Positions 25,156 through 32,762 of a stretch of DNA of 64,000 bases are shown in pieces; the stretch's first letter is position 1; every line of letters starts with the position of its first letter. Position numbers and translations under genes: made by a program. This DNA is from Clostridia bacterium (lineage in GTDB: Bacteria > Bacillota > Clostridia > Oscillospirales > Acutalibacteraceae), in contig JAFQHU010000016.1 of the NCBI GenBank assembly GCA_017397845.1, positions 1 through 64,000 on the forward strand, in the 5' to 3' direction. The notes below the pieces were generated by a model. The model was given only the letters and a program-made list of their open reading frames with translations, searched no databases and had not been told where the DNA came from.

Positions 25156-25842
25156 TTAATATTTTGTGGGCTCTTTAACAAAATTTCCTTTTTTATCTAT
25201 AGTTGCTATATATACAGTTCTGTTTGGATTGTAAAAAGTAAATGTAAAAGTACCATCTTTATCAAAGCTATACATTCCTCGTTCATTATTTGTTAGATTA
25301 TATTCACTTAAATCTATCGCCATTTCTCCGGTTTTTATATTATAAAATGCACGGTTACAATAAATTAATCCGCAAGATGGCACAGCTAATTTATCATAGC
25401 CAAACTGGTGAGATTTATATCGAGTTGCGATGTATGTTTTTTCACCTTCTCTATCTATCCTTATAACATCTCCACCGGAATCCGTTGCAAAACAATAACC
25501 GTTATAATATTTGGTCATAAGGTATTTACCGCTTGTTATTAGTTCTCCGTCATATCTTACTATATAAGATCTACAATGTGATGAGTATGTAGCTTCATAT
25601 CCGCTGGGTATACCACCTTCTTCAACAAGAGCACAATATACTTTTACTAGGAAAAAACCTTCATTCATATACGAAAAAGAAAGAGTACCATATGATTTAT
25701 TATATCCGCTTTCCATAGCCACTTCAGCACATATTGCGAAATAATTATAATCTGTAAGAGGACAAACCCAATTACCGTTTTCGTCAATAACACCGTATTT
25801 TGTGGTTGCGGAATTATATGTTTCAACATCTTTTTTCACCAA
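25156..25842 (-). CDS. C-terminal WG-repeat-like fragment of a frameshifted surface protein
   Basis: 228 residues with no start region of their own. Units such as TKYGVIDENGNWVCPL and ATIDKKGNFVKE look like WG/KWG-type beta repeats. Reading upstream in this frame continues (KEYDTVLAYGDGYYLVKK) to a run of nine A (25882-25890), where it meets the reading frame of the FN3-SH3 gene. Removing one A would fuse them into a single protein of about 440 residues. It is AT-rich compared with the chromosome around it. Confidence 0.6.
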   Translation of the reverse strand: MVKKDVETYNSATTKYGVIDENGNWVCPLTDYNYFAICAEVAMESGYNKSYGTLSFSYMNEGFFLVKVYCALVEEGGIPSGYEATYSSHCRSYIVRYDGELITSGKYLMTKYYNGYCFATDSGGDVIRIDREGEKTYIATRYKSHQFGYDKLAVPSCGLIYCNRAFYNIKTGEMAIDLSEYNLTNNERGMYSFDKDGTFTFTFYNPNRTVYIATIDKKGNFVKEPTKY

Positions 25843-25873
25843 ATAATACCCATCACCATAAGCTAATACGGTA

Positions 25874-26494
25874 TCATATTCTTTTTTTTTGAACTACTGT
25901 CGGTTTTTTATTCGTAAGATATTTTGTTTTTATATATCCCACCTTACCATTATAAATAACTTTACTCCAACTATTTTTTGTTCCTGTTCTCTTTATGCTT
26001 TTGGATTTTTTCAATGTACCCAGAGATTTGCTGTTAGATGAAGCTTTCGCTCTAATCTTTACATTCTTTGTTGTATAAACAGTTTCATTCTTTTTTGTTT
26101 TTACTGTAATAACCTTACTGTAAGGGCTTTTTTTAGTTTTCTTACCTTTACTATTATATGCTCTGACTTTAAAATAATATTTCTTATTACCATTAAGACT
26201 TTTTACTGTAAATGATGTTTTTTTCGTCTTGGCAACAAGCGTCCATTTTTTCTTGTTAGTACTCCTATAAATGCGGTATGAGGTTGCGTTTTTAGTTTTA
26301 CTCCACTTTAATTTTACCGATGTCGATTTGATGTTACTTGATTTCACCGTAGGCTTTTGATTGATTGAAATGCTTTTGCTTGAAGCGGCGGTTACGATAA
26401 AGTCACTATTGTCAACATAAACAATAGTAGAAAAAAACATCAGTATTACCATTGAAGTCGCAATAAGTTTTTTAAGATTTTCCACTAAATTCAT
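25874..26494 (-). CDS. Secreted FN3-SH3 domain protein, 5' part of a frameshifted gene
   Basis: Signal peptide about 1-37 ending near VTAAS. Fibronectin type III-like domain about 46-133 (KLKWSKTKNATSYRIYRS, KYYFKVRAYNSKGKKT). Bacterial SH3 domain about 139-197 (NVKIRAKASSNSKSLGTL, VGYIKTKYL). Very Lys/Ser-rich. It ends four codons after nine consecutive A bases that shift it out of the WG-like frame. The ATG (26494) touches the AAAGG site. A GTG three codons later (26485) is better spaced. Probably a cell-surface protein; ligand unknown. Confidence 0.7.
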   Translation of the reverse strand: MNLVENLKKLIATSMVILMFFSTIVYVDNSDFIVTAASSKSISINQKPTVKSSNIKSTSVKLKWSKTKNATSYRIYRSTNKKKWTLVAKTKKTSFTVKSLNGNKKYYFKVRAYNSKGKKTKKSPYSKVITVKTKKNETVYTTKNVKIRAKASSNSKSLGTLKKSKSIKRTGTKNSWSKVIYNGKVGYIKTKYLTNKKPTVVQKKRI

Positions 26495-26564
26495 CCTTTC
26501 ATTTTGTTTTGCAGATTTATTAACACTCGCACCAATAATACTTCACACTTTATTTATCTCCGCA

Positions 26565-26598
26565 AAATAAAAAAGTGCGCCAACCGAAGTTAACGCAC
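26565..26598 (-). terminator. Terminator of the candidate structured RNA
   Basis: Minus-strand stem GTGCGTTAAC / GTTGGCGCAC with a TTCG tetraloop followed by TTTTTTATTTT. It lies upstream of the FN3-SH3 gene, so it ends another transcript or acts as an attenuator. Confidence 0.85.
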
Positions 26599-26780
26599 CG
26601 AAAAACGCAAACCCCGATTGTCGCTACACAAACTAAATTAGAACTAGGGTATTATTCCCATACTCATTTTAGTGGAGTTTACGGTTTTACCAACTCACAA
26701 AAAAGTATGAGAAAATAAGATATAATTATCCCCTAAAAAGATAAAAATACCGCCAATTCTAATTATTCAGTTTGTGTAGC
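26568..26780 (-). ncRNA. Candidate structured RNA, about 210 nt, unknown family
   Basis: The predicted transcript starts at 26780 with GCTACACAAACT, which pairs with AGTTTGTGTAGC at 26623-26634. The stem continues as AATTAGAA / TTCTAATT. Inside, TTCTCATACT pairs with AGTATGGGAA around an apical hairpin (GTGAGTT / AACTCCAC), leaving a large asymmetric internal loop. A strong terminator follows the closing stem. No open reading frame of note lies in it. The overall shape, a closed rod with an internal bubble, recalls 6S RNA, but I see no sequence signature. A leader with attenuator for the FN3-SH3 gene, or a MITE-like element, are alternatives. Confidence 0.5.
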
Positions 26781-26786
26781 ATAATT

Positions 26787-26816
26787 AGTATATCACAAAA
26801 GTTTGCATAATTTCAA
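26787..26816 (-). promoter_or_regulatory. Promoter of the candidate structured RNA
   Basis: Minus-strand -35 TTGAAA (26811-26816) and -10 TATACT (26787-26792) with TGTGA before it, spacer 18 bp. The start predicted seven bases downstream coincides with the first base of the closing stem. Confidence 0.6.
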
Positions 26817-26823
26817 TACTATA

Positions 26824-26876
26824 ATAAAAAATCCCACTTGACAACTTTGCAGTTTAAACAGAAAGTGTCATAGTGG
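26824..26876 (-). terminator. Long-stem terminator upstream of the candidate RNA
   Basis: Minus-strand arms CCCACTATGACACTTT and AAAGTTGTCAAGTGGG pair over about 15 bp (one bulge, one mismatch) and are followed by ATTTTTTATTAT. It isolates the RNA gene from transcription coming from the tRNA-Pro side. Confidence 0.75.
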
Positions 26877-26947
26877 GTTATATACTTTGAATGTAAGATA
26901 TAAAAAAATTGAGTATTCACAGGTCAAATCCCTTATGAATATCAATA

Positions 26948-26978
26948 TGGTCCGAGTGACAGGACTCACACTGCGGCT
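26948..26978 (-). pseudogene. tRNA-Pro 3'-end fragment, copy B (decayed)
   Basis: Same 31-base tRNA-Pro 3' segment as at 24887 but with several substitutions in the T-arm (GACTCACAC in place of GACTTGAAC), so it cannot fold as a T-arm. Confidence 0.75.
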
Positions 26979-27164
26979 ACCTCTTGCGGTTCCCAAAATC
27001 GCTTTTCGGCTTGGAGCGCCGAGCGATTTTGACCGCTGCGCCTCAATCGCACTCCCTTCATCCGCCACCGGCGGCGGTCGTGCTCTGAGCCTGACCCCCT
27101 GGGGGTCAATCGGCCGTATAAAACAAAAAAGAACCGCTCTTTCAAGCAGTTCTTCTTCAACTGG
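26948..27164. repeat. Island direct repeat, copy B
   Basis: Second copy of the 215-bp unit. Its right end runs straight into the intact tRNA-Pro, so here the unit reads as tRNA 3' flank: terminator hairpin GAACTGCT...AGCGGTTC with TTTTTT, then the palindromes, then another tRNA 3' end. Confidence 0.85.
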
Positions 27165-27238
27165 TCCGAGTGACAGGACTTGAACCTGCGGCCTCTTGAC
27201 CCCCAGTCAAGCGCGCTACCAAGCTGCGCCACACCCGG
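27162..27238 (-). tRNA. tRNA-Pro (GGG)
   Basis: Complete cloverleaf: acceptor CCGGGTG/CACTCGG with C1-G72 typical for bacterial tRNA-Pro, anticodon loop CTGGGGG (anticodon GGG), T-arm GGTTCAAGTCC, encoded CCA. It is the source of the 3' fragments at 24887 and 26948. Confidence 0.95.
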
Positions 27239-27268
27239 ATACTGCTGTGTTTCCCACACAGCCTCATT

Positions 27269-27297
27269 ATTATATCTGTTACTTATCTAAATGTCAA
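27269..27297 (-). promoter_or_regulatory. Promoter of tRNA-Pro
   Basis: Consensus -35 TTGACA (27292-27297) and -10 TATAAT (27269-27274), spacer 17 bp, on the minus strand. A small hairpin CTGTGTGGGAAACACAG lies in the leader. Confidence 0.85.
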
Positions 27298-27325
27298 TAG
27301 TTTTTTAAAAATATTTTCGTAAAAA

Positions 27326-28447
27326 TCAAACTTTTTTTACGTTTTTTCTTTTGACAATATAATCGTCTCCGAGAACAAACAGTATTGCCATTACAACCAT
27401 CAGAACCGAAAGAAAAACCGAACCCGAAGTGTCCCCTTTTTCAGGCCTTACCCCAACAGCAAAGGTTTCTTTTGCCACAGGAAACAATCTGAATAAAAGT
27501 CCGCATATTACAGCAGAGATGCCGGAATTAACAATTCTGCTTACCAGAAAATATTTATATTTCAGTCCCGCTCTCCGGATTAAAGACATGAGCTGAAAAT
27601 GACCGCAAAAGCCGCTGAAGCCTATAACTGCGGCAACGATAGGTACAGGATAATCCTTTGCCGCTCTTATGCTGCCGTTGGTTATTTCCGACACACAAAG
27701 GATGAGGCTTTTGATTCCTTCGGAAATATTCATATTTTGTGTCAGTTCGGTAATACATGTAAAGGCTACGACCCACCCACAGATTGCCAGCATCGCTTTT
27801 GAGCTTTCAGCTACAGCTTTTTCTAAGGGTATACCTTTTTCATGCACCGGGGCTTCGCACAGCTTTACTTCTGCAGTAAATTCGTTTTCCGAAGAAAAAA
27901 AGCGGGTAATTATTCCTATAATAATAGAAGACAGAATCAGACTGATATAAATAAGCAGCCCCGCCTTTACCGAACCTAACACAGTATATCCGACAGCAGA
28001 AATAACAAAAGCCGGACCCGGATTTACGCAAAAGCAAATCATTCTCTCACACTGTTCCCGTGTAATTAATCCCCTGTCATAAAGCCTGACTGACATTGTG
28101 GCACCTATGGGCAGACCGCCGATAAAGGAAAATAAAATCACCGAAAGACATTTGCCGGGCAAACGGAACAGGAATCCGCTTATTTTATCCGTGAAGGGTA
28201 TATCAAATTCAGCCAAGCCCGATAAGGCATATATATTGGTAAGAATCATAAAGGGATAAAGCGAGGGTATGAGACTGTTCAGACAAATATCTATACCCCT
28301 TTTTACTCCGTCGGCAGAATATACCGGAAATTTCAGCAGCATAAACGCGAAAACAAAAATAACAAAGCTGCTGACTGTATATCTGAAAATAAAGCTGTAA
28401 ATTTTGCTCATTTTAACCGTAACCGGTACTTTATTTGAAATTTTCAT
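27326..28447 (-). CDS. YlbJ-like sporulation integral membrane protein
   Basis: 373 residues with about eight to ten hydrophobic segments. SFIGGLPIGATMSVRLYDRG and ICFCVNPGPAFVISAVGYT match the nucleoside-recognition/gate-type YlbJ and SpoVV family involved in sporulation. Its position back to back with yqfC supports a sporulation role. GAGG lies 8 nt before the ATG. The divergent spacer (28448-28552) should hold promoters for both directions, possibly for sporulation sigma factors, but I could not assign them. Confidence 0.75.
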   Translation of the reverse strand: MKISNKVPVTVKMSKIYSFIFRYTVSSFVIFVFAFMLLKFPVYSADGVKRGIDICLNSLIPSLYPFMILTNIYALSGLAEFDIPFTDKISGFLFRLPGKCLSVILFSFIGGLPIGATMSVRLYDRGLITREQCERMICFCVNPGPAFVISAVGYTVLGSVKAGLLIYISLILSSIIIGIITRFFSSENEFTAEVKLCEAPVHEKGIPLEKAVAESSKAMLAICGWVVAFTCITELTQNMNISEGIKSLILCVSEITNGSIRAAKDYPVPIVAAVIGFSGFCGHFQLMSLIRRAGLKYKYFLVSRIVNSGISAVICGLLFRLFPVAKETFAVGVRPEKGDTSGSVFLSVLMVVMAILFVLGDDYIVKRKNVKKV

Positions 28448-28552
28448 ACTAACACCTCATTACATATCTATTCAATAATTATTTTTTTATTATATTCAGC
28501 CACATGTTCATCATAAATATTAATCAGACTATATTGAAACGGTGTGATTCTA

Positions 28553-28822
28553 ATGCTGAAAAAGGTGAAGCATCAGTTAGAGGTTATTTCTCCGTTAGAA
28601 ACCTCGGAGCTGCTGTACCCTCATATTGATCTGTGTTCAAACAAGGAGGTTTATATTGACGGATGTATGGGAATAATTGAATATAATTCCTCTTTGGTCA
28701 GGATAAATTGTAAGGGAATGATCGTTAAAATTTCTGGAGATGAGCTCAGTATAAAATCTGATTCCGCTGAACAGATAAGCATAAGCGGTAATATTATTTC
28801 TCTTGATTTCACGGGAGCTTAA
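28553..28822 (+). CDS. yqfC: Sporulation protein YqfC
   Basis: 89-residue YabP/YqfC-family protein: compact, beta-rich, with KEVYIDGCMGIIEYNSSLVR as the most recognisable part and KISGDELSIKS near the end. YqfC is needed for sporulation in several Firmicutes. I use the ATG at 28553; a GTG three codons earlier is also in frame. It lies four bases before yqfD, the usual pairing. Confidence 0.85.
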   Translation: MLKKVKHQLEVISPLETSELLYPHIDLCSNKEVYIDGCMGIIEYNSSLVRINCKGMIVKISGDELSIKSDSAEQISISGNIISLDFTGA

Positions 28823-28826
28823 GTTT

Positions 28827-30002
28827 ATGAAATATGCTGTACTACTGTTAAGATACCTTAGAGGATATGTCCGTGTGCACGCTGTCGGAGGATTTCCCGA
28901 AAGGTTTATCAATCTGTGCCACGCCGCAGGAATAGTTCTTTGGGATGTATGTCTCAAAGATAAGGTGCTTACCTTTTGCGTGAGCAGAAAGCATTTTTTA
29001 AAGCTGCGCCATATAGCAGCAAAATCAGGGGTCAGAATAAAAATAAAGAATAAAAACGGAATTATTTATAAATACAGAAAGCATCACAAACGAACAGGTT
29101 TTCTGACGGGAGTGCTCCTTTTTCTGATTATTCAGGCTTTTTTGAGTATGTTTGTATGGTGCATCGACGTAAAAGGCAACAATGATATAAATAAAAACGA
29201 CATCCTTTTAAGGGCAGAGTACTACGGATTAAAGGCCGGAACCTTTAAAAAGAGTTTCGACGAAATCGGTGCATCAAGAAAAATTGCTACAGATTATAAC
29301 GGAAAAGTAACATGGCTTTCAATAAACATAAAAGGAAGCCTTGCGGTAATCGAGCTGAGAGAGGACGACAAAATTTTAAACGGAACCGAAGACAAGCCTC
29401 CGTGTAATATCGTAGCTGATTTCGACGGAGTAATACTTTCTTCGGAAACCTACTGCGGTGACTGTACGGTAAAAAAAGGTACCGGCGTAAAAAAAGGAGA
29501 CCTGCTTATAAGCGGTGCAATAATTAACGAAGACATGTCCACAACCTTTTATCCCGCCAAAGGAAAATTTACTGCTTTACACGAAAAAGAAATCAATATT
29601 TCCGAAAGCACAGGAAGCGGTGCAAATCAACTGATTATCGTCGGCAAAAAATATGAAATAGGTTTTTTCGGTATAAAAATCCCCTTTAATACACACGGAA
29701 AAGCAGAAAATGCATCGTCTTTTTCCGAAAGAAAATCTTTGGTCATAAACGGATATACACTGCCCTTTTACATCGAAAAAACAGTTATATGCCAAACAGA
29801 AAGAACCGAAAACGTAAACAGCACCGTAAAAGCATTGGAAAAAATGCAGCACAGCATTTACAAACAAAACGCAAACTCTACCGTTATCAATAAAAACGAA
29901 ACTGTATCGGCATCCGAGAACAGCATCAGATACAGCGGGAAGTATACTCTAATAGATTTTTTGGGTGAAGAAAAGCTTATTTTGTCCGAAAGCTCAAAAT
30001 AA
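28827..30002 (+). CDS. yqfD: Sporulation protein YqfD
   Basis: 391 residues. The N-terminal cytoplasmic part (about 1-85) is followed by one membrane helix (about 93-112) and a large extracytoplasmic domain rich in short strands. This is the YqfD layout of the sigma-E regulon. The ATG at 28827 has GGGAG nine bases upstream and directly follows yqfC. As in Bacillus, phoH and ybeY come next, though pgpH is absent here. Confidence 0.87.
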   Translation: MKYAVLLLRYLRGYVRVHAVGGFPERFINLCHAAGIVLWDVCLKDKVLTFCVSRKHFLKLRHIAAKSGVRIKIKNKNGIIYKYRKHHKRTGFLTGVLLFLIIQAFLSMFVWCIDVKGNNDINKNDILLRAEYYGLKAGTFKKSFDEIGASRKIATDYNGKVTWLSINIKGSLAVIELREDDKILNGTEDKPPCNIVADFDGVILSSETYCGDCTVKKGTGVKKGDLLISGAIINEDMSTTFYPAKGKFTALHEKEINISESTGSGANQLIIVGKKYEIGFFGIKIPFNTHGKAENASSFSERKSLVINGYTLPFYIEKTVICQTERTENVNSTVKALEKMQHSIYKQNANSTVINKNETVSASENSIRYSGKYTLIDFLGEEKLILSESSK

Positions 30003-30027
30003 TTACACAAAAATTTCCGCAAAACTA

Positions 30028-30056
30028 TTCACTTTTTTGAAAATATGTGATAAAAT
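30028..30056 (+). promoter_or_regulatory. Promoter of the phoH-ybeY-dgkA unit
   Basis: -35 TTCACT (30028-30033) and -10 TAAAAT (30051-30056) preceded by TGTGA, spacer 17 bp, between yqfD and phoH. Confidence 0.6.
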
Positions 30057-30099
30057 TTTCAAAGGTATACAGATTTTGATATTAATTGAGGTGCAAAAC

Positions 30100-31062
30100 T
30101 TGTTTGAGCAAACATTCAGCATAGAACGAATGGAACATGCGGTTACTCTTTTCGGTTCCTTCGATGAAAACATAAAAATTATCGAAAAGGAGTTCTCTGT
30201 CGCTATTCTTTGCCGCGGAAGTGACATAAAAATACAGGGCGACGAAGAAAGGGTTGACAAAGCAAAAAGAGTTATAAATAACCTTCTTTACCTTATTAAT
30301 AAGGGCGAAGCGATAAATGAACAAAATATCCGTTACGTTATTTCGATGGTAAAGGAAGGAAACGACGATAAGCTGACCGCACTCAGTTCCGACTGTATAT
30401 GCATAAGCGCAAAAGGTAAGCCAATAAAACCGAAAACTTTGGGGCAGAAAAAATATGTGGATGCCATCAAAAACAATACAATAGTTATCGGTGTGGGTCC
30501 CGCCGGCACAGGAAAGACATATCTTGCCGTGGCTTTGGCAGTAAGTGCCTTCAGAGCAAAAGAAGTCAACAGAATAATCCTCACCCGCCCCGCTGTCGAG
30601 GCCGGTGAAAAATTAGGATTTTTGCCCGGTGACCTTCAGTCAAAGGTAGATCCTTATTTAAGACCTCTTTACGACGCTCTTTTCGACATGCTCGGCCCCG
30701 AAAACTTTCAAAAATATCAGGAAAGAGGAAATATCGAGGTTGCTCCATTGGCTTATATGCGCGGCAGAACCCTCGATGACAGCTTCATAATCTTAGACGA
30801 AGCACAGAACACAACCCCGGAACAGATGAAAATGTTTCTTACCCGTTTAGGCTTCGGCTCAAAAATCGTAGTTACAGGTGACATTACACAAATTGACCTT
30901 CCCGACGGAAAGAGATCAGGTCTTGTTGATGTGATAAAAATTCTGAAAAATGTGGATGATATTGAGACTGTCCGCTTTTCGGAAAAGGATGTTGTAAGAC
31001 ACAAATTGGTTCAGGATATTATCAAAGCTTACACAAAATATGAGGAGAGTAGAAAGAAATGA
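30100..31062 (+). CDS. phoH: PhoH family ATPase
   Basis: 320 residues. An N-terminal KH-like part precedes the PhoH ATPase domain. Walker A GPAGTGKT is at about 133-140, RPAVEAGEKLGFLPGD follows, Walker B is IILDEAQN, and GDITQIDLP is a helicase-like motif. The start is the TTG at 30100, eight bases after GAGG; it gives the family-typical N-terminus. The longer in-frame reading runs back into yqfD. It overlaps ybeY by 4 bp; both act in RNA metabolism. Confidence 0.93.
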   Translation: MFEQTFSIERMEHAVTLFGSFDENIKIIEKEFSVAILCRGSDIKIQGDEERVDKAKRVINNLLYLINKGEAINEQNIRYVISMVKEGNDDKLTALSSDCICISAKGKPIKPKTLGQKKYVDAIKNNTIVIGVGPAGTGKTYLAVALAVSAFRAKEVNRIILTRPAVEAGEKLGFLPGDLQSKVDPYLRPLYDALFDMLGPENFQKYQERGNIEVAPLAYMRGRTLDDSFIILDEAQNTTPEQMKMFLTRLGFGSKIVVTGDITQIDLPDGKRSGLVDVIKILKNVDDIETVRFSEKDVVRHKLVQDIIKAYTKYEESRKK

Positions 31063-31565
31063 AAGACAAAATCAAAGTAATCATTACCAACGGCCAAAAT
31101 ACCGTACGCATCCCCACAGGCGTCCGTATGCTTATCCGCCGCTGCTGTAATGCCGTTTTGGTCGGTGAAAACTTCAAAGGCTCAGCAGAAATAAGCGTTA
31201 CAATCGTGGACGATGCTTCGATTCACGAGCTTAATCTCAAACACAGAGGAATCGACAGACCCACTGATGTTCTTTCTTTTCCTTTGGGTGTTGACGGCGT
31301 TTACGACATAAATAACGATACGGGAGCGAGAATGCTCGGCGATATCGTCATTTCCATCGAACACGCATACAAGCAGGCAGAGCTGTACGGTCACAGTTTG
31401 GACAGAGAAATAGCCTTCCTTACCGTTCATTCCATGCTTCATCTTTTAGGCTATGACCATGAGCCCGGCGGTCTTGAGCTTGTACGTATGAGAGAAAAGG
31501 AAGAGGCTGTCCTCACCCAGTTGGGATTGGTAAGAAGCGGCAGCTATTACACCACGGAAAACTGA
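31059..31565 (+). CDS. ybeY: Endoribonuclease YbeY, rRNA maturation factor
   Basis: Metal-dependent RNase involved in 16S rRNA 3'-end maturation and ribosome quality control. The zinc site H-x3-H-x5-H is in HSMLHLLGYDHE. RPTDVLSFPL is the other family hallmark. 168 residues. ATGA overlap with phoH. Confidence 0.95.
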   Translation: MKDKIKVIITNGQNTVRIPTGVRMLIRRCCNAVLVGENFKGSAEISVTIVDDASIHELNLKHRGIDRPTDVLSFPLGVDGVYDINNDTGARMLGDIVISIEHAYKQAELYGHSLDREIAFLTVHSMLHLLGYDHEPGGLELVRMREKEEAVLTQLGLVRSGSYYTTEN

Positions 31566-31569
31566 CATT

Positions 31570-32055
31570 ATGGAATTCGGAAAATTTTTAAAAAGCTTTA
31601 CCTATGCTTTCAGCGGAGTGAAGCATTGTTTAAAGACAGAAAGAAATCTAAGATTTCATCTTACTTTTCTGACTTATATGTTCACTATACTCCTTTCGAC
31701 GGATTGGTTTGTTCTTTCACGGTCGGATTATGCTGTTTTAATTACAGCCTCGGCTCTCGTGGTTACTGCCGAAGTGATAAACACAGCGGTAGAAAATTCA
31801 GTTAATTTAGCCTCAGAGGAAAAATCGGAATACGGCCGTATAGCAAAGGATGCCGCCGCAGGTGCAGTTCTTGTTGCCGCCGTTTTTGCGATAATTACCG
31901 GCTTTGTCATAATGTTTCAAATCGATGCCTTTAAGGCCATGTTTGCCTACTTTACAGCCAATCCGCTCATGTTTTTACTTCTCCTTTTAAGCCTTATACC
32001 GGCTGTAATATTTATTTTTCAGGGTAATCCCTTCAGTAAAGGTAAAAAGAAATGA
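31570..32055 (+). CDS. dgkA: Diacylglycerol/undecaprenol kinase
   Basis: Small integral-membrane lipid kinase of 161 residues. E24-R-N-L-R-F-H-L segment, then AEVINTAVEN, which carries the catalytic glutamate and metal ligands. The C-terminal pair of hydrophobic helices after about residue 95 extends slightly beyond the DgkA core. In Gram-positives this family mainly phosphorylates undecaprenol. Five bases after ybeY and overlapping the next gene by 4 bp. Confidence 0.88.
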   Translation: MEFGKFLKSFTYAFSGVKHCLKTERNLRFHLTFLTYMFTILLSTDWFVLSRSDYAVLITASALVVTAEVINTAVENSVNLASEEKSEYGRIAKDAAAGAVLVAAVFAIITGFVIMFQIDAFKAMFAYFTANPLMFLLLLLSLIPAVIFIFQGNPFSKGKKK

Positions 32056-32756
32056 ATGAAATTTTTTCCCGTACAGAAATGTTAATAGGAAAGGATGCTC
32101 TTTCCCGACTTAAAGACTGCCGTGTGGCAGTCTTTGGTATTGGCGGAGTCGGAGGCTATGTTGCCGAAGCATTGGCGAGATCGGGTGTCGGCAATTTGGA
32201 CCTTTTCGACAACGATACCGTATCCCTTTCAAACATAAACCGTCAGCTTTTTGCGCTCCACTCCACGGTAGGAAAGCTAAAAACCGCCGTCGCACACGAA
32301 AGGCTCACGGATATAAACCCGGAAATAAAAATAAGAGAGCATAACATTTTTGTTCTGCCCTCAAATATTGATGATATTGATTTTTCGGTTTATGATTATG
32401 TTATCGACGCCATTGATACGGTTGCGGGTAAAATAGCCATAATCGAAAAAGCAAAAAATGAAAAAATACCCGTAATTTCCTCCATGGGAACAGGCAATAA
32501 AACCGACCCGACCAAATTCGAAATCACAGATATTTTCAAAACCTCTGTCTGCCCTTTGGCGAGGGTTATGAGGTACGAAATGAAAAAAAGAGGCATAAAA
32601 AAATTAAAGGTGCTTTTCTCTCCCGAAGAGCCCCATAAGCCCTCCCCTTCCGCTGACAATGAAAGACCGGTTCCTGCATCTATAGCCTTTGTGCCCTCCG
32701 TGGCAGGTCTTATAATTGCAGGAGAGGTTATAAAAAGCTTAACTGAAAAGAAGTGA
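32052..32756 (+). CDS. tcdA: tRNA threonylcarbamoyladenosine dehydratase (TcdA/ThiF family)
   Basis: E1-like ATP-dependent enzyme that cyclises the t6A37 modification to ct6A. The nucleotide-binding loop GIGGVGG is at 29-35. DNDTVSLSNINRQ and IDAIDTVAGK follow. The SSMGTGNKTDPTKFEITDI segment separates it from ThiF and MoeB. 234 residues, complete. Overlaps dgkA by 4 bp. Confidence 0.88.
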   Translation: MNEIFSRTEMLIGKDALSRLKDCRVAVFGIGGVGGYVAEALARSGVGNLDLFDNDTVSLSNINRQLFALHSTVGKLKTAVAHERLTDINPEIKIREHNIFVLPSNIDDIDFSVYDYVIDAIDTVAGKIAIIEKAKNEKIPVISSMGTGNKTDPTKFEITDIFKTSVCPLARVMRYEMKKRGIKKLKVLFSPEEPHKPSPSADNERPVPASIAFVPSVAGLIIAGEVIKSLTEKK

Positions 32757-32762
32757 TAATTT

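Noticed and set aside
26568-26780. Identification of the structured RNA as 6S RNA, c-di-GMP riboswitch or T-box
   Set aside because: The folding shape is only loosely 6S-like, and no GEMM or T-box consensus sequences are present.
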